Assembly (NCBI RefSeq): GCF_003865345.1
Contig: NZ_RMVE01000002.1
Coordinates: forward strand, 310,001 to 374,000
Length of the DNA: 64,000 bases
Reading direction: 5' to 3'
From: Nonlabens xiamenensis
Lineage (GTDB): Bacteria > Bacteroidota > Bacteroidia > Flavobacteriales > Flavobacteriaceae
Below are positions 54,573 through 63,594 of the stretch, piece by piece. Numbering within the stretch: position 1 is the stretch's first letter; each line of letters opens with the position of its first letter. The position numbers and the translations under genes are program-made. The notes beneath the pieces were generated by a model that did no database searches, was not told the DNA's origin, and saw only the letters and a program-made list of their open reading frames with translations.

Positions 54573-55825
54573 TGCAGGAAGCCAGTTACGACCGAATTAT
54601 ATTACTTTACGAACAGGGAAGGTACAAACACGCAGAGGATTTGCTGAAAGTCGCTTTACAGGAGGATCCCAATGATGTTACTTCTCTGCACCTCATGGCA
54701 GCGGTCCACCTCGCTTTGGATCGACCAAAGGATGCCAAGCATTTTATTGATCTGGCGCTGGGTATTGCTCCTTATATGGATCAATTATATTCCACCAAAG
54801 CGCGAATCATGATTGATGTAGAACGATATGATGAGGCAGAAGGACTACTGAAGGAAGCTATCAACATCAATCCCTCAGAAGCCGGGCATTTTGCTCAATT
54901 GGCACAGATCAAATTGGCACGAAAAGAATATGCAGAAGCCGAAAACTTATCCGATAAAGCCTTGAGTTTAGAACCGGATAACTTATTGGCTTTAAACACC
55001 AAAAGCACAGCCCAACTCAAACAACACAAGAAAGCTGAATCTGAAGAAACCCTTAGAGGCGCACTGGGTGAAAATCCAGAAGATTCTTATACACATTCTA
55101 ATTACGGCTGGCATAAATTGGAGACTGGCCAACATAAACAGGCATTAGAACATTTCAAACAAGCCCTGAGATATGACCCCAATAATGGATATGCTCAAGC
55201 GGGAATGATGCAAGCCTTACAATCCAAATATTTCTTTTATCGCTGGTTCCTCAAATATCAGTTTTGGTTGGGCAATATGGGCGCTAAGTATCAATGGGGT
55301 TTTATCATTGGATTTTATTTGGGTATGCGCGTATTGGATTATCTCTCTGAAAGTATTCCCGCCCTTTCCCCTGTCCTGACTCCAATTGTAATCCTTCTCG
55401 CGATTGTCGCTTTAAGCACTTGGATCATCGGGCCGGTTTCCCAATTGCTATTTAGTTTTAATAAGTACGCCAAGTTTCTGCTTGAACCAAAAGAAAAACA
55501 GGCGGTTTGGCTTACTGGAATTTGTATCATTGTCTTCTTGGCAGGGGTTGGCGCCTATTTGCTGACAGATGATTTTAGATATGCCATGATCGCCGTAGCT
55601 GGTTTGATTTTGATGATCCCTTGGAGCATGTTCTATATGGAGACGAAACCTAGAAACCTCATGCCATTGGCCGCTGGAATTATGACCATCATTGCTGGAA
55701 TTGCAATTTATCTCAGCTTCAAGACGGGTGACATCGCCAATCCATTTGTCATCGGTTTTTTGGTCAGTTTTTTTGCTTTTCAATGGTTGGTCAATGCTGT
55801 AGTCATACGCAGAGATAATATTTAA
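54572..55825 (+). CDS. TPR membrane protein, partner of the AAA ATPase
   Basis: 417 residues. About residues 1-215 are TPR repeats (for example ALNTKSTAQLKQHKKAESEE and HYKQALEHFKQALRYDPNNG-like helices). The rest has about five to six transmembrane segments (from about 245; KYQWGFIIGFYLGMRVLDYL, LSPVLTPIVILLAIVALSTW). It starts inside the stop of the AAA gene (TAATG), a strong sign of joint function, with the TPRs of both proteins possibly contacting each other. Six bp on is the fructosamine-kinase-like gene. No known system was recognised. Confidence 0.82.
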   Translation: MQEASYDRIILLYEQGRYKHAEDLLKVALQEDPNDVTSLHLMAAVHLALDRPKDAKHFIDLALGIAPYMDQLYSTKARIMIDVERYDEAEGLLKEAININPSEAGHFAQLAQIKLARKEYAEAENLSDKALSLEPDNLLALNTKSTAQLKQHKKAESEETLRGALGENPEDSYTHSNYGWHKLETGQHKQALEHFKQALRYDPNNGYAQAGMMQALQSKYFFYRWFLKYQFWLGNMGAKYQWGFIIGFYLGMRVLDYLSESIPALSPVLTPIVILLAIVALSTWIIGPVSQLLFSFNKYAKFLLEPKEKQAVWLTGICIIVFLAGVGAYLLTDDFRYAMIAVAGLILMIPWSMFYMETKPRNLMPLAAGIMTIIAGIAIYLSFKTGDIANPFVIGFLVSFFAFQWLVNAVVIRRDNI

Positions 55826-55831
55826 AGTTCG

Positions 55832-56668
55832 ATGGGTTTACCTGCTGACATTCGAGCTCAAATTCACTTGAACATCAATGCAACTCAACCTTTAAGTGGT
55901 GGGGATATCAACGAGGTTCACAAGCTCACAACATCGTCAGGTGATTTGGTGATTAAATTGAACGATAAGGATCGCTTTCCTGGCATGTTATATAAGGAAA
56001 AGTTAGGACTGGAATGGCTATCTTCTTGTCCTGATCTCAAGGTGCCAACAATTATTCAACAGGGAGAAACCGAAAGGTACCAGTACTTAGTCATGGAATA
56101 TATACCCACCGGTACGACACCGGTGAAAGTGAAAACTCTAAGTAAAACATTGGCCGCGCTGCACCAACAAACCCATGAACATTTTGGAGCATCTACCGAC
56201 AATTACATCGGTAGCCTGCCACAATCCAATAAACGCCATTCCACTGCGGCAACATTTTATTGGGAAGAACGACTGCAACCCCAGATACATCTTGCTCAAA
56301 AAAAGGGTTTTAATTTGCCTGTCAAAAATTTAAAAAAAAGAATTCTTGAATTAGTTCCAACTCAACCACCAGCGCTCATTCATGGTGATTTATGGTCGGG
56401 TAATTTGTTAACCGACCCAGCAGGGGACCCTGTTTTTATAGACCCGGCTGCGCATTACGGGATTGCCGAGATGGATCTGGCGATGATGAGATTATTCGGC
56501 GGATTTTCCGAAGAGGTTTTTGAGCTTTATCACCAATATCGTTCACCCATAGTTGGATGGCAAGACAGGATTGCCTTGTTTCAGCTTTACTACCTATTGG
56601 TACATTTAAATCTTTTTGGGAGCGCATATCTGGGCAGGGTGACTTCCATTATTCAGAAATATTCCTGA
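55832..56668 (+). CDS. Fructosamine kinase-like protein
   Basis: 278 residues of the aminoglycoside/choline-kinase-like fold. Motifs: QPLSGGDINEVHKL near the N-terminus, the catalytic HGDLWSGNLL and the metal-binding FIDPAAHYGIAEMDLAMMRLF. Fructosamine-3-kinase family enzymes phosphorylate ketoamines of glycated proteins or small sugar-amines to destabilise them. It lies 6 bp downstream of the TPR membrane protein gene and is probably in the same operon; a functional link is not proven. Confidence 0.88.
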   Translation: MGLPADIRAQIHLNINATQPLSGGDINEVHKLTTSSGDLVIKLNDKDRFPGMLYKEKLGLEWLSSCPDLKVPTIIQQGETERYQYLVMEYIPTGTTPVKVKTLSKTLAALHQQTHEHFGASTDNYIGSLPQSNKRHSTAATFYWEERLQPQIHLAQKKGFNLPVKNLKKRILELVPTQPPALIHGDLWSGNLLTDPAGDPVFIDPAAHYGIAEMDLAMMRLFGGFSEEVFELYHQYRSPIVGWQDRIALFQLYYLLVHLNLFGSAYLGRVTSIIQKYS

Positions 56669-56807
56669 ATTCGAGACCATGCGTATTTTGCCATGAATGA
56701 GGACTCAAATTGTAGGTCGGTCACTTGCATCTCCAATAAAGCCCTAGCGTAATTGAAATTCAGCATTTGTTTCTCTACCGACCCTTGCCATGTGTTTGTT
56801 ATTTACA

Positions 56808-59243
56808 TTACCACTTGTAAATAATGACATCATCGCCGTCCAAGGTCGCCAGATAACGTCCCTTGGATTGTGCTAAACTACTGGTTGATTTTCCGTACAC
56901 TGGCAAGGAGGGTAAAATATCGCCCTCTTCATCAATAATATAGACCCGATGCTCTCCAGACTCTACCAGGTGTACAAAATTTCCATCTTTCAAATGGGAT
57001 AAACGTGCAGGAAGATAGGTTCCGTAAGGCAACGTAGTTTTTACACCATTGATATTAAGCACATTATTATCTTGTCTGATCAGCAGTTTTTCATTGGTCA
57101 CCAAATGCTCGCCGGCGCCCCATTTACCTGAGAGTACCACCTCTCCCTTAACTAAATCTACAGTTGCCAGGGCACCATCTGTTGTTAACGTTTTTAAGCG
57201 ATTCTCATGGAAGTATAACGGACCTCTTGGGTTAACTTTTTGTTTTACCTTGGTTCGTACACCACCTGTTCGGTGCAATAGGGAGATGTTTCCGTCCGCT
57301 TTCGCGAAAGCGATAAAATCCTTGCGTCCGACTCTACAGTGTTGTGGCTTACTGACAATGCTACCATCGGGACGATAGTTAAAGCCTTTGACCACATCTC
57401 CTTCACGATCAAACATGATCAACTCATCCTCCTGTGTTACCAGAAACCTGTATTCCCTGCGGTTGTCATAATCAAAAACGCTCAATGGCTGGGTGATGGG
57501 TTGTTTGAGCTTTTTGGGATATGAATTGACATCCTTGCCATTACGATCAAGGAAATATACAGCGCCAGAAGTGGCAAAAGCCATTTGCTTGCGCCCATTT
57601 TTGTAGGCATCTGTAACTTCAGGTGTACCCAGGATTTGAGCATCCAGCGGTTTGCTCCACCATTTCTTGCCCGTCGCCGAAATCAAGTGCAAGACGTTTT
57701 CCTCGTCCTGAAAGGCTACATCGTGTGTTTTGGCAATGTGATTGGGGAATAGAAATGGGCCTGCAATAATTTTCTTAGGCGATTTAAATACGCCGGCTTG
57801 ACTGATCTGTTGTTCAATACTTGTACCTTGAGTAGTAGGCACCACGATATGGTAATGCGCATATTCATCCTCATGCACGTACTGGCTGATCATTAATGGA
57901 TATTGCTCTCTATCCAGACTTGTCATGATTTTCTTATCGGCGGTAGAAGCTACCTCTGCCAAGGATTTAAAATAATCCAGCGAGGTGATTTTTAACAGGC
58001 TACTGCTCCTACTGATAGAACGATTGGCCGATTTCCACCACGACTGCTCGGACAGTACTGTTTTGTTTTGGTAATTAGAAATAAAAGTTTCTGGAGTGGC
58101 CTGGCTTTTTGAAAAAATCATATGCTGACCCAAGACGGTAACATAAGGATAGACATCTTGCTTAACCAACGGAACAATACTCGAGGTATTTAACGCTTCC
58201 GCCAGTTCATAAACTGTCTGCTCACGGTAGGTAAACTTTGCCGTAGATAGGCTATCCAGATTCATAAAAATGGCTTCGTAGGGTTTTAACGTAAAAACCA
58301 AAGCCAGTTCCTTTTGCAATTGGATCTCGCTCATTTCTGAGGTATTTTCCAGTAGGTCTTCAATGGGCTGGCTCACATTTATTTTCTTGGAGTGGAATCT
58401 GCTCAGGTTTTTGACCAACTGTTCTGGACCATCGTATGTCACAGATCTTAAATTAATCAGATTGACTGGCGCAATTTCCTGCACTCTATTTTCTTGTCCG
58501 CGCAGGTTGTTGTAGAGATCATGGTCCATGCGCATACTGTCCCTGTAGGTCAAAATACCGTCCAATTGTAAAACAGCCTCACTATTTTGAGGTTCCAACT
58601 GATACCAGAGTGCATGGTTTTGGTTGGCATTCGTATTTCTACCCATCAAGAACTGCTCAAGCCAATTTTTGCTGCTGGCTTTGACATATATGGAAAAATC
58701 ATTGTTGTAGGTCCGCTGATAAATATGTCGGAAAGATTCATCAAAAACATAATTCTCAATGTTTCTGTTGATCAGATTTTCAATCACCAATTGTGAGGTA
58801 CTCGCCAGATGGATGCCTTTATGATTCAAAGAATAAACAGTAAGCCCCTCTTTGGAATGCGCCTCAATCTTTTCACCATTATAGGTAAGGCTGTGATGCA
58901 ATGAAGTAGAATCTGCAGGAAATTGAGCAGTATTGGTGATTAAGGTAATAACTACCTCATTACGCCCCTCCATACTCAAAGCAACTAGAGCTTCATGATC
59001 CAAATCATATGCTCCTAAAAAATCAGCTGCCTTTTTGATTTCCTGTAGGCGAGAAAGCTTTTCCAATTGACCAAATAACTCATTGCTTTGCAGGAACTGA
59101 TGCACGTCGGCAAGTCGTTCAGTATGCAATATAATTCTGGAATCGGTAGGGATACGTTGCAATAAGTCATTACTGTATTCAACGTCGTTTTGACAGCTGG
59201 ATAGTAGCATGGCGCTGGCGATCATTACCAAAAGTAGGCGCAT
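56808..59243 (-). CDS. Large lipoprotein with a C-terminal propeller-like region
   Basis: 811 residues from the ATG at 59243 (one at 59252 is an alternative). The signal ends with lipobox LLSSCQND. The N-terminal ~420 residues are alpha/beta with no recognised family (a DUF3352-like character is possible). The C-terminal part (about 500-811) has repeating blade-like strands: FATSGAVYFLDRNGKDVNSY, EDELIMFDREGDVVKGFNYR and VYIIDEEGDILPSLPVYG, suggesting a beta-propeller. The palindrome encodes AFAKA (DFIAFAKADGN). Outer-membrane or periplasmic; function unknown. rnhB lies upstream. Confidence 0.75.
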   Translation of the reverse strand: MRLLLVMIASAMLLSSCQNDVEYSNDLLQRIPTDSRIILHTERLADVHQFLQSNELFGQLEKLSRLQEIKKAADFLGAYDLDHEALVALSMEGRNEVVITLITNTAQFPADSTSLHHSLTYNGEKIEAHSKEGLTVYSLNHKGIHLASTSQLVIENLINRNIENYVFDESFRHIYQRTYNNDFSIYVKASSKNWLEQFLMGRNTNANQNHALWYQLEPQNSEAVLQLDGILTYRDSMRMDHDLYNNLRGQENRVQEIAPVNLINLRSVTYDGPEQLVKNLSRFHSKKINVSQPIEDLLENTSEMSEIQLQKELALVFTLKPYEAIFMNLDSLSTAKFTYREQTVYELAEALNTSSIVPLVKQDVYPYVTVLGQHMIFSKSQATPETFISNYQNKTVLSEQSWWKSANRSISRSSSLLKITSLDYFKSLAEVASTADKKIMTSLDREQYPLMISQYVHEDEYAHYHIVVPTTQGTSIEQQISQAGVFKSPKKIIAGPFLFPNHIAKTHDVAFQDEENVLHLISATGKKWWSKPLDAQILGTPEVTDAYKNGRKQMAFATSGAVYFLDRNGKDVNSYPKKLKQPITQPLSVFDYDNRREYRFLVTQEDELIMFDREGDVVKGFNYRPDGSIVSKPQHCRVGRKDFIAFAKADGNISLLHRTGGVRTKVKQKVNPRGPLYFHENRLKTLTTDGALATVDLVKGEVVLSGKWGAGEHLVTNEKLLIRQDNNVLNINGVKTTLPYGTYLPARLSHLKDGNFVHLVESGEHRVYIIDEEGDILPSLPVYGKSTSSLAQSKGRYLATLDGDDVIIYKW
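57297..57312. repeat. Iterated palindrome copy 12 (in the large lipoprotein gene)
   Basis: A perfect 16-mer read as AFAKA in the propeller-like part of the lipoprotein (FIAFAKADGN). Confidence 0.95.
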
Positions 59244-59305
59244 AAAAAACATTTTTTGTAAAAATATAAAGGAATTCAGAATGCAGATACTGAATCTACA
59301 ACAAG

Positions 59306-59905
59306 TTATAAGTCCAGTGTCAACTGTTCTGGCAAAAGTCTAAAACTTTTTCGGTGATATGATGTAGGTCCAAAAGCCTTGATGGCCTCACGGTGTTTAA
59401 AGGTGGGATAACCCTGGTTGTTCTGCCAATCGTAGTTCGGATGGATTTTAGATAGCTCCATCATATAGTCATCCCTGTAGGTTTTGGCCAAGACTGACGC
59501 AGCTGCAATGTGCAGATATTTACCATCTCCTTTGATCACAGTCGTAGACGGGATATTTGGATAAGGAGTAAATTTATTGCCGTCAACAGCGATGTGCTCG
59601 GGTGTGAGTTTCAATTGACTGATGGCTTGATGCATGGCCAGAATACTGGCTTGAAGGATATTTATCTCGTCTATGGTATCCATCATGACATGAGAAACGC
59701 TCCAACTCAATGCTTGCTCTTCAATGATTGGCCGAAGTTCATATCTACGCTTTCGCGAAAGCTTTTTGGAATCATTTAAAAGGCTACAGCTAAAATCCGA
59801 TGGCAGAATTACCGCAGCCGCAGTAACTGGACCTGCCAAGCAGCCTCTTCCCGCTTCATCAGTACCACATTCTAAAATATCAGGATGAATCTGAAGTTCT
59901 AACAT
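59306..59905 (-). CDS. rnhB: Ribonuclease HII
   Basis: 199 residues from the ATG at 59905; an upstream in-frame ATG at 59938 is unlikely because the family N-terminus and -7 element favour 59905. It degrades RNA in RNA-DNA hybrids, including single ribonucleotides in DNA. The catalytic acids D16 and E17 are in [14 protein letters not shown]; further motifs are [16 protein letters not shown] and [13 protein letters not shown]. The palindrome encodes LSRK inside the conserved DSKKLSxKRR motif. It is divergent from the porin. Confidence 0.95.
   Translation of the reverse strand: MLELQIHPDILECGTDEAGRGCLAGPVTAAAVILPSDFSCSLLNDSKKLSRKRRYELRPIIEEQALSWSVSHVMMDTIDEINILQASILAMHQAISQLKLTPEHIAVDGNKFTPYPNIPSTTVIKGDGKYLHIAAASVLAKTYRDDYMMELSKIHPNYDWQNNQGYPTFKHREAIKAFGPTSYHRKSFRLLPEQLTLDL
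59748..59763. repeat. Iterated palindrome copy 13 (in rnhB)
   Basis: CGCTTTCGCGAAAGCT: the 14-mer core with one changed flank. It encodes LSRK inside the conserved DSKKLSxKRR motif of RNase HII. Confidence 0.95.
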
Positions 59906-59908
59906 GGT

Positions 59909-59916
59909 CAAAAGTA
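59909..59916 (-). promoter_or_regulatory. Candidate -7 element of rnhB, near-leaderless
   Basis: Minus-strand TACTTTTG (exact TAnnTTTG) ends 3 nt before the rnhB ATG (59905), so a leaderless message is implied. Confidence 0.4.
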
Positions 59917-59950
59917 CATAATAGGCACAGGATAACATCGTTTTAATGGT

Positions 59951-59958
59951 TACTTTTG
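59951..59958 (+). promoter_or_regulatory. Candidate -7 element of the porin gene
   Basis: TACTTTTG (exact TAnnTTTG), 18 bp upstream of the ATG at 59977. It lies back-to-back with the rnhB element. Confidence 0.4.
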
Positions 59959-59976
59959 GACACAGATGGCGTTCTT

Positions 59977-61959
59977 ATGGCGAACAGATTTTTAGTAATG
60001 ACTTTTCTTTTGATAGGCTTTCCCCTGGCTGTTCTGGCCCAGGAAGAAGAGCTTAGACCTATCAACGACTTGAATCCAGCCCAGAGGGAGGATCAATTAA
60101 TCAATAAAGACATCACTATCGAGGGAGATAAGCCTCCTATTACAGATTACTTGATTATTTCACAAGATCGGGATACCACTTTTGTAGACACCACTCTTTC
60201 TTTAAAAAAAGAATATAAGTTCAATTATTTGCGGCAGGATAATTTTGAACGACTGGCTTTTCATAATGTGGGCCAGCCCTATAATCATTTGGGCCGTAAT
60301 TTTGACTTTGATTTATTGTCTCCACGTATGGGTGCCAGAGCCAGGCATAACAATTACATAGAGATTGAGGATGTGTATGACTATTACGTACCCACGCCGC
60401 TCACCGAACTATATTTTAAAACAGTGGTGAATCAGGGTCAACAACTGGATGCCTTATTCACGTCCAACCTATCTCCAGAATTCAACTTTTCCATTGGTTA
60501 CAAAGGGGTGCGTAGTGCTGGTGATTATATCAATACCTTGACCAGTTCTGGAAACTTTAAGTTTACCGCTAATTACGTTTCAAAAAACGGTAAATATCGC
60601 TTGCGCGCTCATACTACTTTTCAGGATCATCTTAATCAGGAAAATGGTGGACTGACCTCCCAAAGCTTGGAAAATTTCAGGGCAGATCTTGAAGACTTTA
60701 GCAATAGAGCAAGGTTGGAGCCCAACTTGGAAACAGCACAAAGCAACCTGGATGGGCGACGTTTCTATATTCATCATGATTACGAATTGGTAGGCCATCG
60801 AGATAGCACCTCTTATTACAGCGGAAGAATTTACAACCAAGCTTTCTACGAGGATAAGTATTACAGATTTACCGAAGATCGACCTACCAATAGTTTTTTA
60901 GGTGAATCCTACGTAAATAATGGTATCAGGGATAAGACGGATTTTGAAGAAGGTGCTATTGAAGTGGGCGCGGTATTTGATCACCACCTTTTGGGCTATT
61001 ATAAGGCAGGAATTGCCAGACGCAAATACAATTACGGCTACAATCGGATCATTGATCAGGGAACTAATGTGATTACAAATAGATTGATAGGCGAATTGTA
61101 TCAGTTCAAAGCTGGTTTTGCCAAGCAAATAGGTAAATTTGATGTCTCCGCTCAGGGAGGATTGAATCTGGCCGGAGAGCTGGACGGGCAATTTCTGAAG
61201 GGAAAAGCTAGTTATGATTTCCCTTTATTCCAACTCGCCGCCGGTATTTCGGTAAGTTCGCGGGCTCCTGACTTTAATTATCAACTCTTTCAAAGCGATT
61301 ACGTCAATTATAATTGGCAAAACAGTTTTAGCAATGTTGAAAAACAAGAGCTGAAATTTGAAATGAAGTCAGAAAAATTATTGGATGTCGAGCTGAGCCT
61401 GACCACCCTTCAAGACCACGTCTATTTTTCTGAGAACTTGATTACAGACAACGACGGTGAAATCACAGGATATACGGCCCGACCTTTTCAAGCCGATGAT
61501 GACATTGCCTATTTAAAGATCAAAGCCCACAGGGAATTTAAATTCCTGAAATATTTTGGATTGGACAATAGCATCATGTACCAAAACCTGACCCAAGGTA
61601 GTGATATCATCAATCTTCCCCAGTTGACCACGAGAAATACTTTATATTACAAAAACAGATTTTTTCAAAAAGCGCTTCTCCTGCAAGCTGGAATAACGGC
61701 AAGGTATTTTACTGAGTACTCCATGGACGGATATGACCCAGTTCTGGGTGAATTCTACACCCAAAACTCAGAAGAATTAGGCGGATTCCCGTTGATTGAT
61801 CTCTTTATCAATGCCAAGGTCAGACAAACCAGAATATTCTTTAAACTTGAACATGCCAACCAATTGGTGGCGAGTAACAGTGATTACTTTTCTGCCCCAA
61901 GAAATCCTTATCGAGATTTTACCATACGATTCGGTCTGGTCTGGAATTTTTTCCTATAA
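59977..61959 (+). CDS. Porin_10-like putative outer-membrane porin
   Basis: 660 residues from the ATG at 59977 (the TTG at 59956 was rejected). The signal peptide is MANRFLVMTFLLIGFPLAVLAQ. The mature part has the Porin_10 look: YKFNYLRQDNFERLAFHNVGQP near the start, and alternating strands with aromatic ends throughout (for example FGLVWNFFL at the C-terminus, the usual aromatic last strand). It should form a beta-barrel for solute passage. BAM-dependent assembly is expected. The substrate is unknown. Confidence 0.82.
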   Translation: MANRFLVMTFLLIGFPLAVLAQEEELRPINDLNPAQREDQLINKDITIEGDKPPITDYLIISQDRDTTFVDTTLSLKKEYKFNYLRQDNFERLAFHNVGQPYNHLGRNFDFDLLSPRMGARARHNNYIEIEDVYDYYVPTPLTELYFKTVVNQGQQLDALFTSNLSPEFNFSIGYKGVRSAGDYINTLTSSGNFKFTANYVSKNGKYRLRAHTTFQDHLNQENGGLTSQSLENFRADLEDFSNRARLEPNLETAQSNLDGRRFYIHHDYELVGHRDSTSYYSGRIYNQAFYEDKYYRFTEDRPTNSFLGESYVNNGIRDKTDFEEGAIEVGAVFDHHLLGYYKAGIARRKYNYGYNRIIDQGTNVITNRLIGELYQFKAGFAKQIGKFDVSAQGGLNLAGELDGQFLKGKASYDFPLFQLAAGISVSSRAPDFNYQLFQSDYVNYNWQNSFSNVEKQELKFEMKSEKLLDVELSLTTLQDHVYFSENLITDNDGEITGYTARPFQADDDIAYLKIKAHREFKFLKYFGLDNSIMYQNLTQGSDIINLPQLTTRNTLYYKNRFFQKALLLQAGITARYFTEYSMDGYDPVLGEFYTQNSEELGGFPLIDLFINAKVRQTRIFFKLEHANQLVASNSDYFSAPRNPYRDFTIRFGLVWNFFL

Positions 61960-62114
61960 ACTTTCCAATAACTAACTCCAGACGTATTAAATTTTTGTTA
62001 GAAAAGTTAAACTATCAGAGTTTTGCATCCGTATTTGCCTGATAATCAATCCTACATTGTTAAAACGTTGAGAGCGTTTAGATTTCTTTAAAAACCACAT
62101 CCCAAGAAGCCTCG

Positions 62115-62122
62115 TAGGTTTG
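62115..62122 (+). promoter_or_regulatory. Candidate -7 element of the propeller lipoprotein gene
   Basis: TAGGTTTG (exact TAnnTTTG), 23 bp upstream of the ATG at 62146. No clear TTG is found at -33. Confidence 0.4.
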
Positions 62123-62145
62123 TGTACATATTAAAAACACAAACT

Positions 62146-63156
62146 ATGAAAACTAAAATTTTAATGATCGCACTTCTTGCAGGTGCAGTTTCTTTCACAT
62201 CATGTGACGATGACGACAACGTAAACGAAGAGCGATTTGACCGCGCAGAACTTTACGCTACAAGTACAAGTAATGGAAATGTTACAGTTTACGATTTTAG
62301 CGAAAGTAATGATGTAACCACCACATCCCTTACCACTACCTCAACAAATAATGAAGGTATTGCATACAACCCAGATCAAAATGAACTGTATGTGGCCTCT
62401 CGTAGCAATAACACCCTAAGCGCTTTTGTCGGAATAGAAGATCTTCTTACTGGTGGTGTTACTGCTATCACTGGAGCAACCAGTAATGTAGATTTTTCCA
62501 GTCCCAGAGCTTTAGCTTATCAAGGCAACAGTATTGTTGTTGCAGATAATGCCAATAACACTTTCTTTGTGTACACAAGAACTGCTAGCGGACTACAATT
62601 GAGAAACACTTTTGATATCAATTTTCCGGTTTGGGGAATTGAATTTGTAGGTAACGATTTATATGCTGTAGTAGATGTATCTAGTGATTTGGCCATTTTT
62701 AATAATTTCCTAAATAATACTACAGATGGAAGTCTGGCGGCCACAAAACGCATTACTATCGAAGGTATAGTTAGAACTCATGGTATCGCTTATGATGCTC
62801 AGGATGATTTGTTGATCATGACCGATATTGGTGAAGCATCAGGGGCTGGATCGGATACAGACGGTGGATTCCACTTGATCTCCAATGCAGTAAGCAAAAT
62901 TGGCGCGGTAGCCGATGGAGGTACCTTGGCCGTAGCAGGAAACCAAATTAGAGTAGCAGGTTCTGCAACTTTGATGGGAAATCCAATCGACGTTACTTAT
63001 GACACCAATACAGATACAGTATTTATCGCTGAAATCGCTAACGGTGGTGGTCGTATCTTAGGATACAGTAACGCCAGTGCTGGAGGAAACCTTACACCAA
63101 CTGTAAACAATACATTGGCAGGAGCAAGTTCAGTTGATTTCTATCAAGAAGACTAG
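62146..63156 (+). CDS. Beta-propeller lipoprotein
   Basis: 336 residues from the ATG at 62146; an upstream GTG at 62122 was rejected. The signal peptide ends with lipobox VSFTSCDDDDN. The mature part has repeated blade-like strands (NGNVTVYDFSESND, YNPDQNELYVASRSNNTLSAF, YQGNSIVVADNANNTFFVYT, IAYDAQDDLLIMTDIGEASG), a seven-bladed-propeller-like architecture (YncE/NHL-like). A surface or periplasmic binding role is likely; no catalytic site was seen. A terminator follows. Confidence 0.8.
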   Translation: MKTKILMIALLAGAVSFTSCDDDDNVNEERFDRAELYATSTSNGNVTVYDFSESNDVTTTSLTTTSTNNEGIAYNPDQNELYVASRSNNTLSAFVGIEDLLTGGVTAITGATSNVDFSSPRALAYQGNSIVVADNANNTFFVYTRTASGLQLRNTFDINFPVWGIEFVGNDLYAVVDVSSDLAIFNNFLNNTTDGSLAATKRITIEGIVRTHGIAYDAQDDLLIMTDIGEASGAGSDTDGGFHLISNAVSKIGAVADGGTLAVAGNQIRVAGSATLMGNPIDVTYDTNTDTVFIAEIANGGGRILGYSNASAGGNLTPTVNNTLAGASSVDFYQED

Positions 63157-63175
63157 TTGTTATTTCCATAATTCT

Positions 63176-63207
63176 AAAAAGGTCGTCCTCACAGGCGACC
63201 TTTTTTT
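63176..63207 (+). terminator. Terminator of the propeller lipoprotein gene
   Basis: GGTCG (63181-63185) pairs with CGACC (63196-63200), extended by A/T pairs; seven T follow. Confidence 0.75.
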
Positions 63208-63214
63208 ATTTAAA

Positions 63215-63246
63215 TTGTGTGACCATACATATTTTTGATACCTTTG
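63215..63246 (+). promoter_or_regulatory. Promoter of the small His/Cys protein gene
   Basis: TTG at 63215-63217, a 21-bp spacer and TACCTTTG at 63239-63246. The ATG (63253) lies 6 nt downstream, so the message would be leaderless or nearly so. Confidence 0.55.
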
Positions 63247-63252
63247 TTGATC

Positions 63253-63540
63253 ATGCAGATCAGCAAATCCATTTTGGCCACCATCTTCTTGATGGTATTT
63301 GCAGCAGCGCAACTTACTGCGTTGCATGAGTTCTCACATGACGACCAAGGCTCGGATTGTGAAATCTGTCTGATCGCTCATGACTTCCAACAAACAGACT
63401 TTGCCTTAACCGAGGCCATCAGTTTTGAAATAGTGGAGATCAATCCAGTTTCAAAATTGATGATTGTAGAAACCGCTTTCGCGAAAGCGGACAGTCACAC
63501 ATCTCTATTTTTCACAAGACCCCCTCCTGCTTTACTATAA
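63253..63540 (+). CDS. Small exported His/Cys-containing protein upstream of a TonB-dependent receptor
   Basis: 95 residues from the ATG at 63253 (an upstream start at 63235 was rejected). A signal peptide (MQISKSILATIFLMVFAAAQ) precedes LHEFSHDDQGSDCEICLIAHDF, a segment dense in His, Asp, Glu and Cys that could bind metal. The palindrome encodes AFAKA near the C-terminus (ETAFAKADSH). It is followed 54 bp on by a TonB-dependent receptor with a carboxypeptidase-like domain. The two may form a metal-uptake unit; this is inference. Confidence 0.7.
   Translation: MQISKSILATIFLMVFAAAQLTALHEFSHDDQGSDCEICLIAHDFQQTDFALTEAISFEIVEINPVSKLMIVETAFAKADSHTSLFFTRPPPALL
63474..63489. repeat. Iterated palindrome copy 14 (in the small His/Cys protein gene)
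   Basis: A perfect 16-mer, read as AFAKA in the segment ETAFAKADSH. Confidence 0.95.
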
Positions 63541-63594
63541 CTACCGTGGCCCGACTGGGCAAAATCAGTATTATTAGTAAAAAATCCTCTATTT

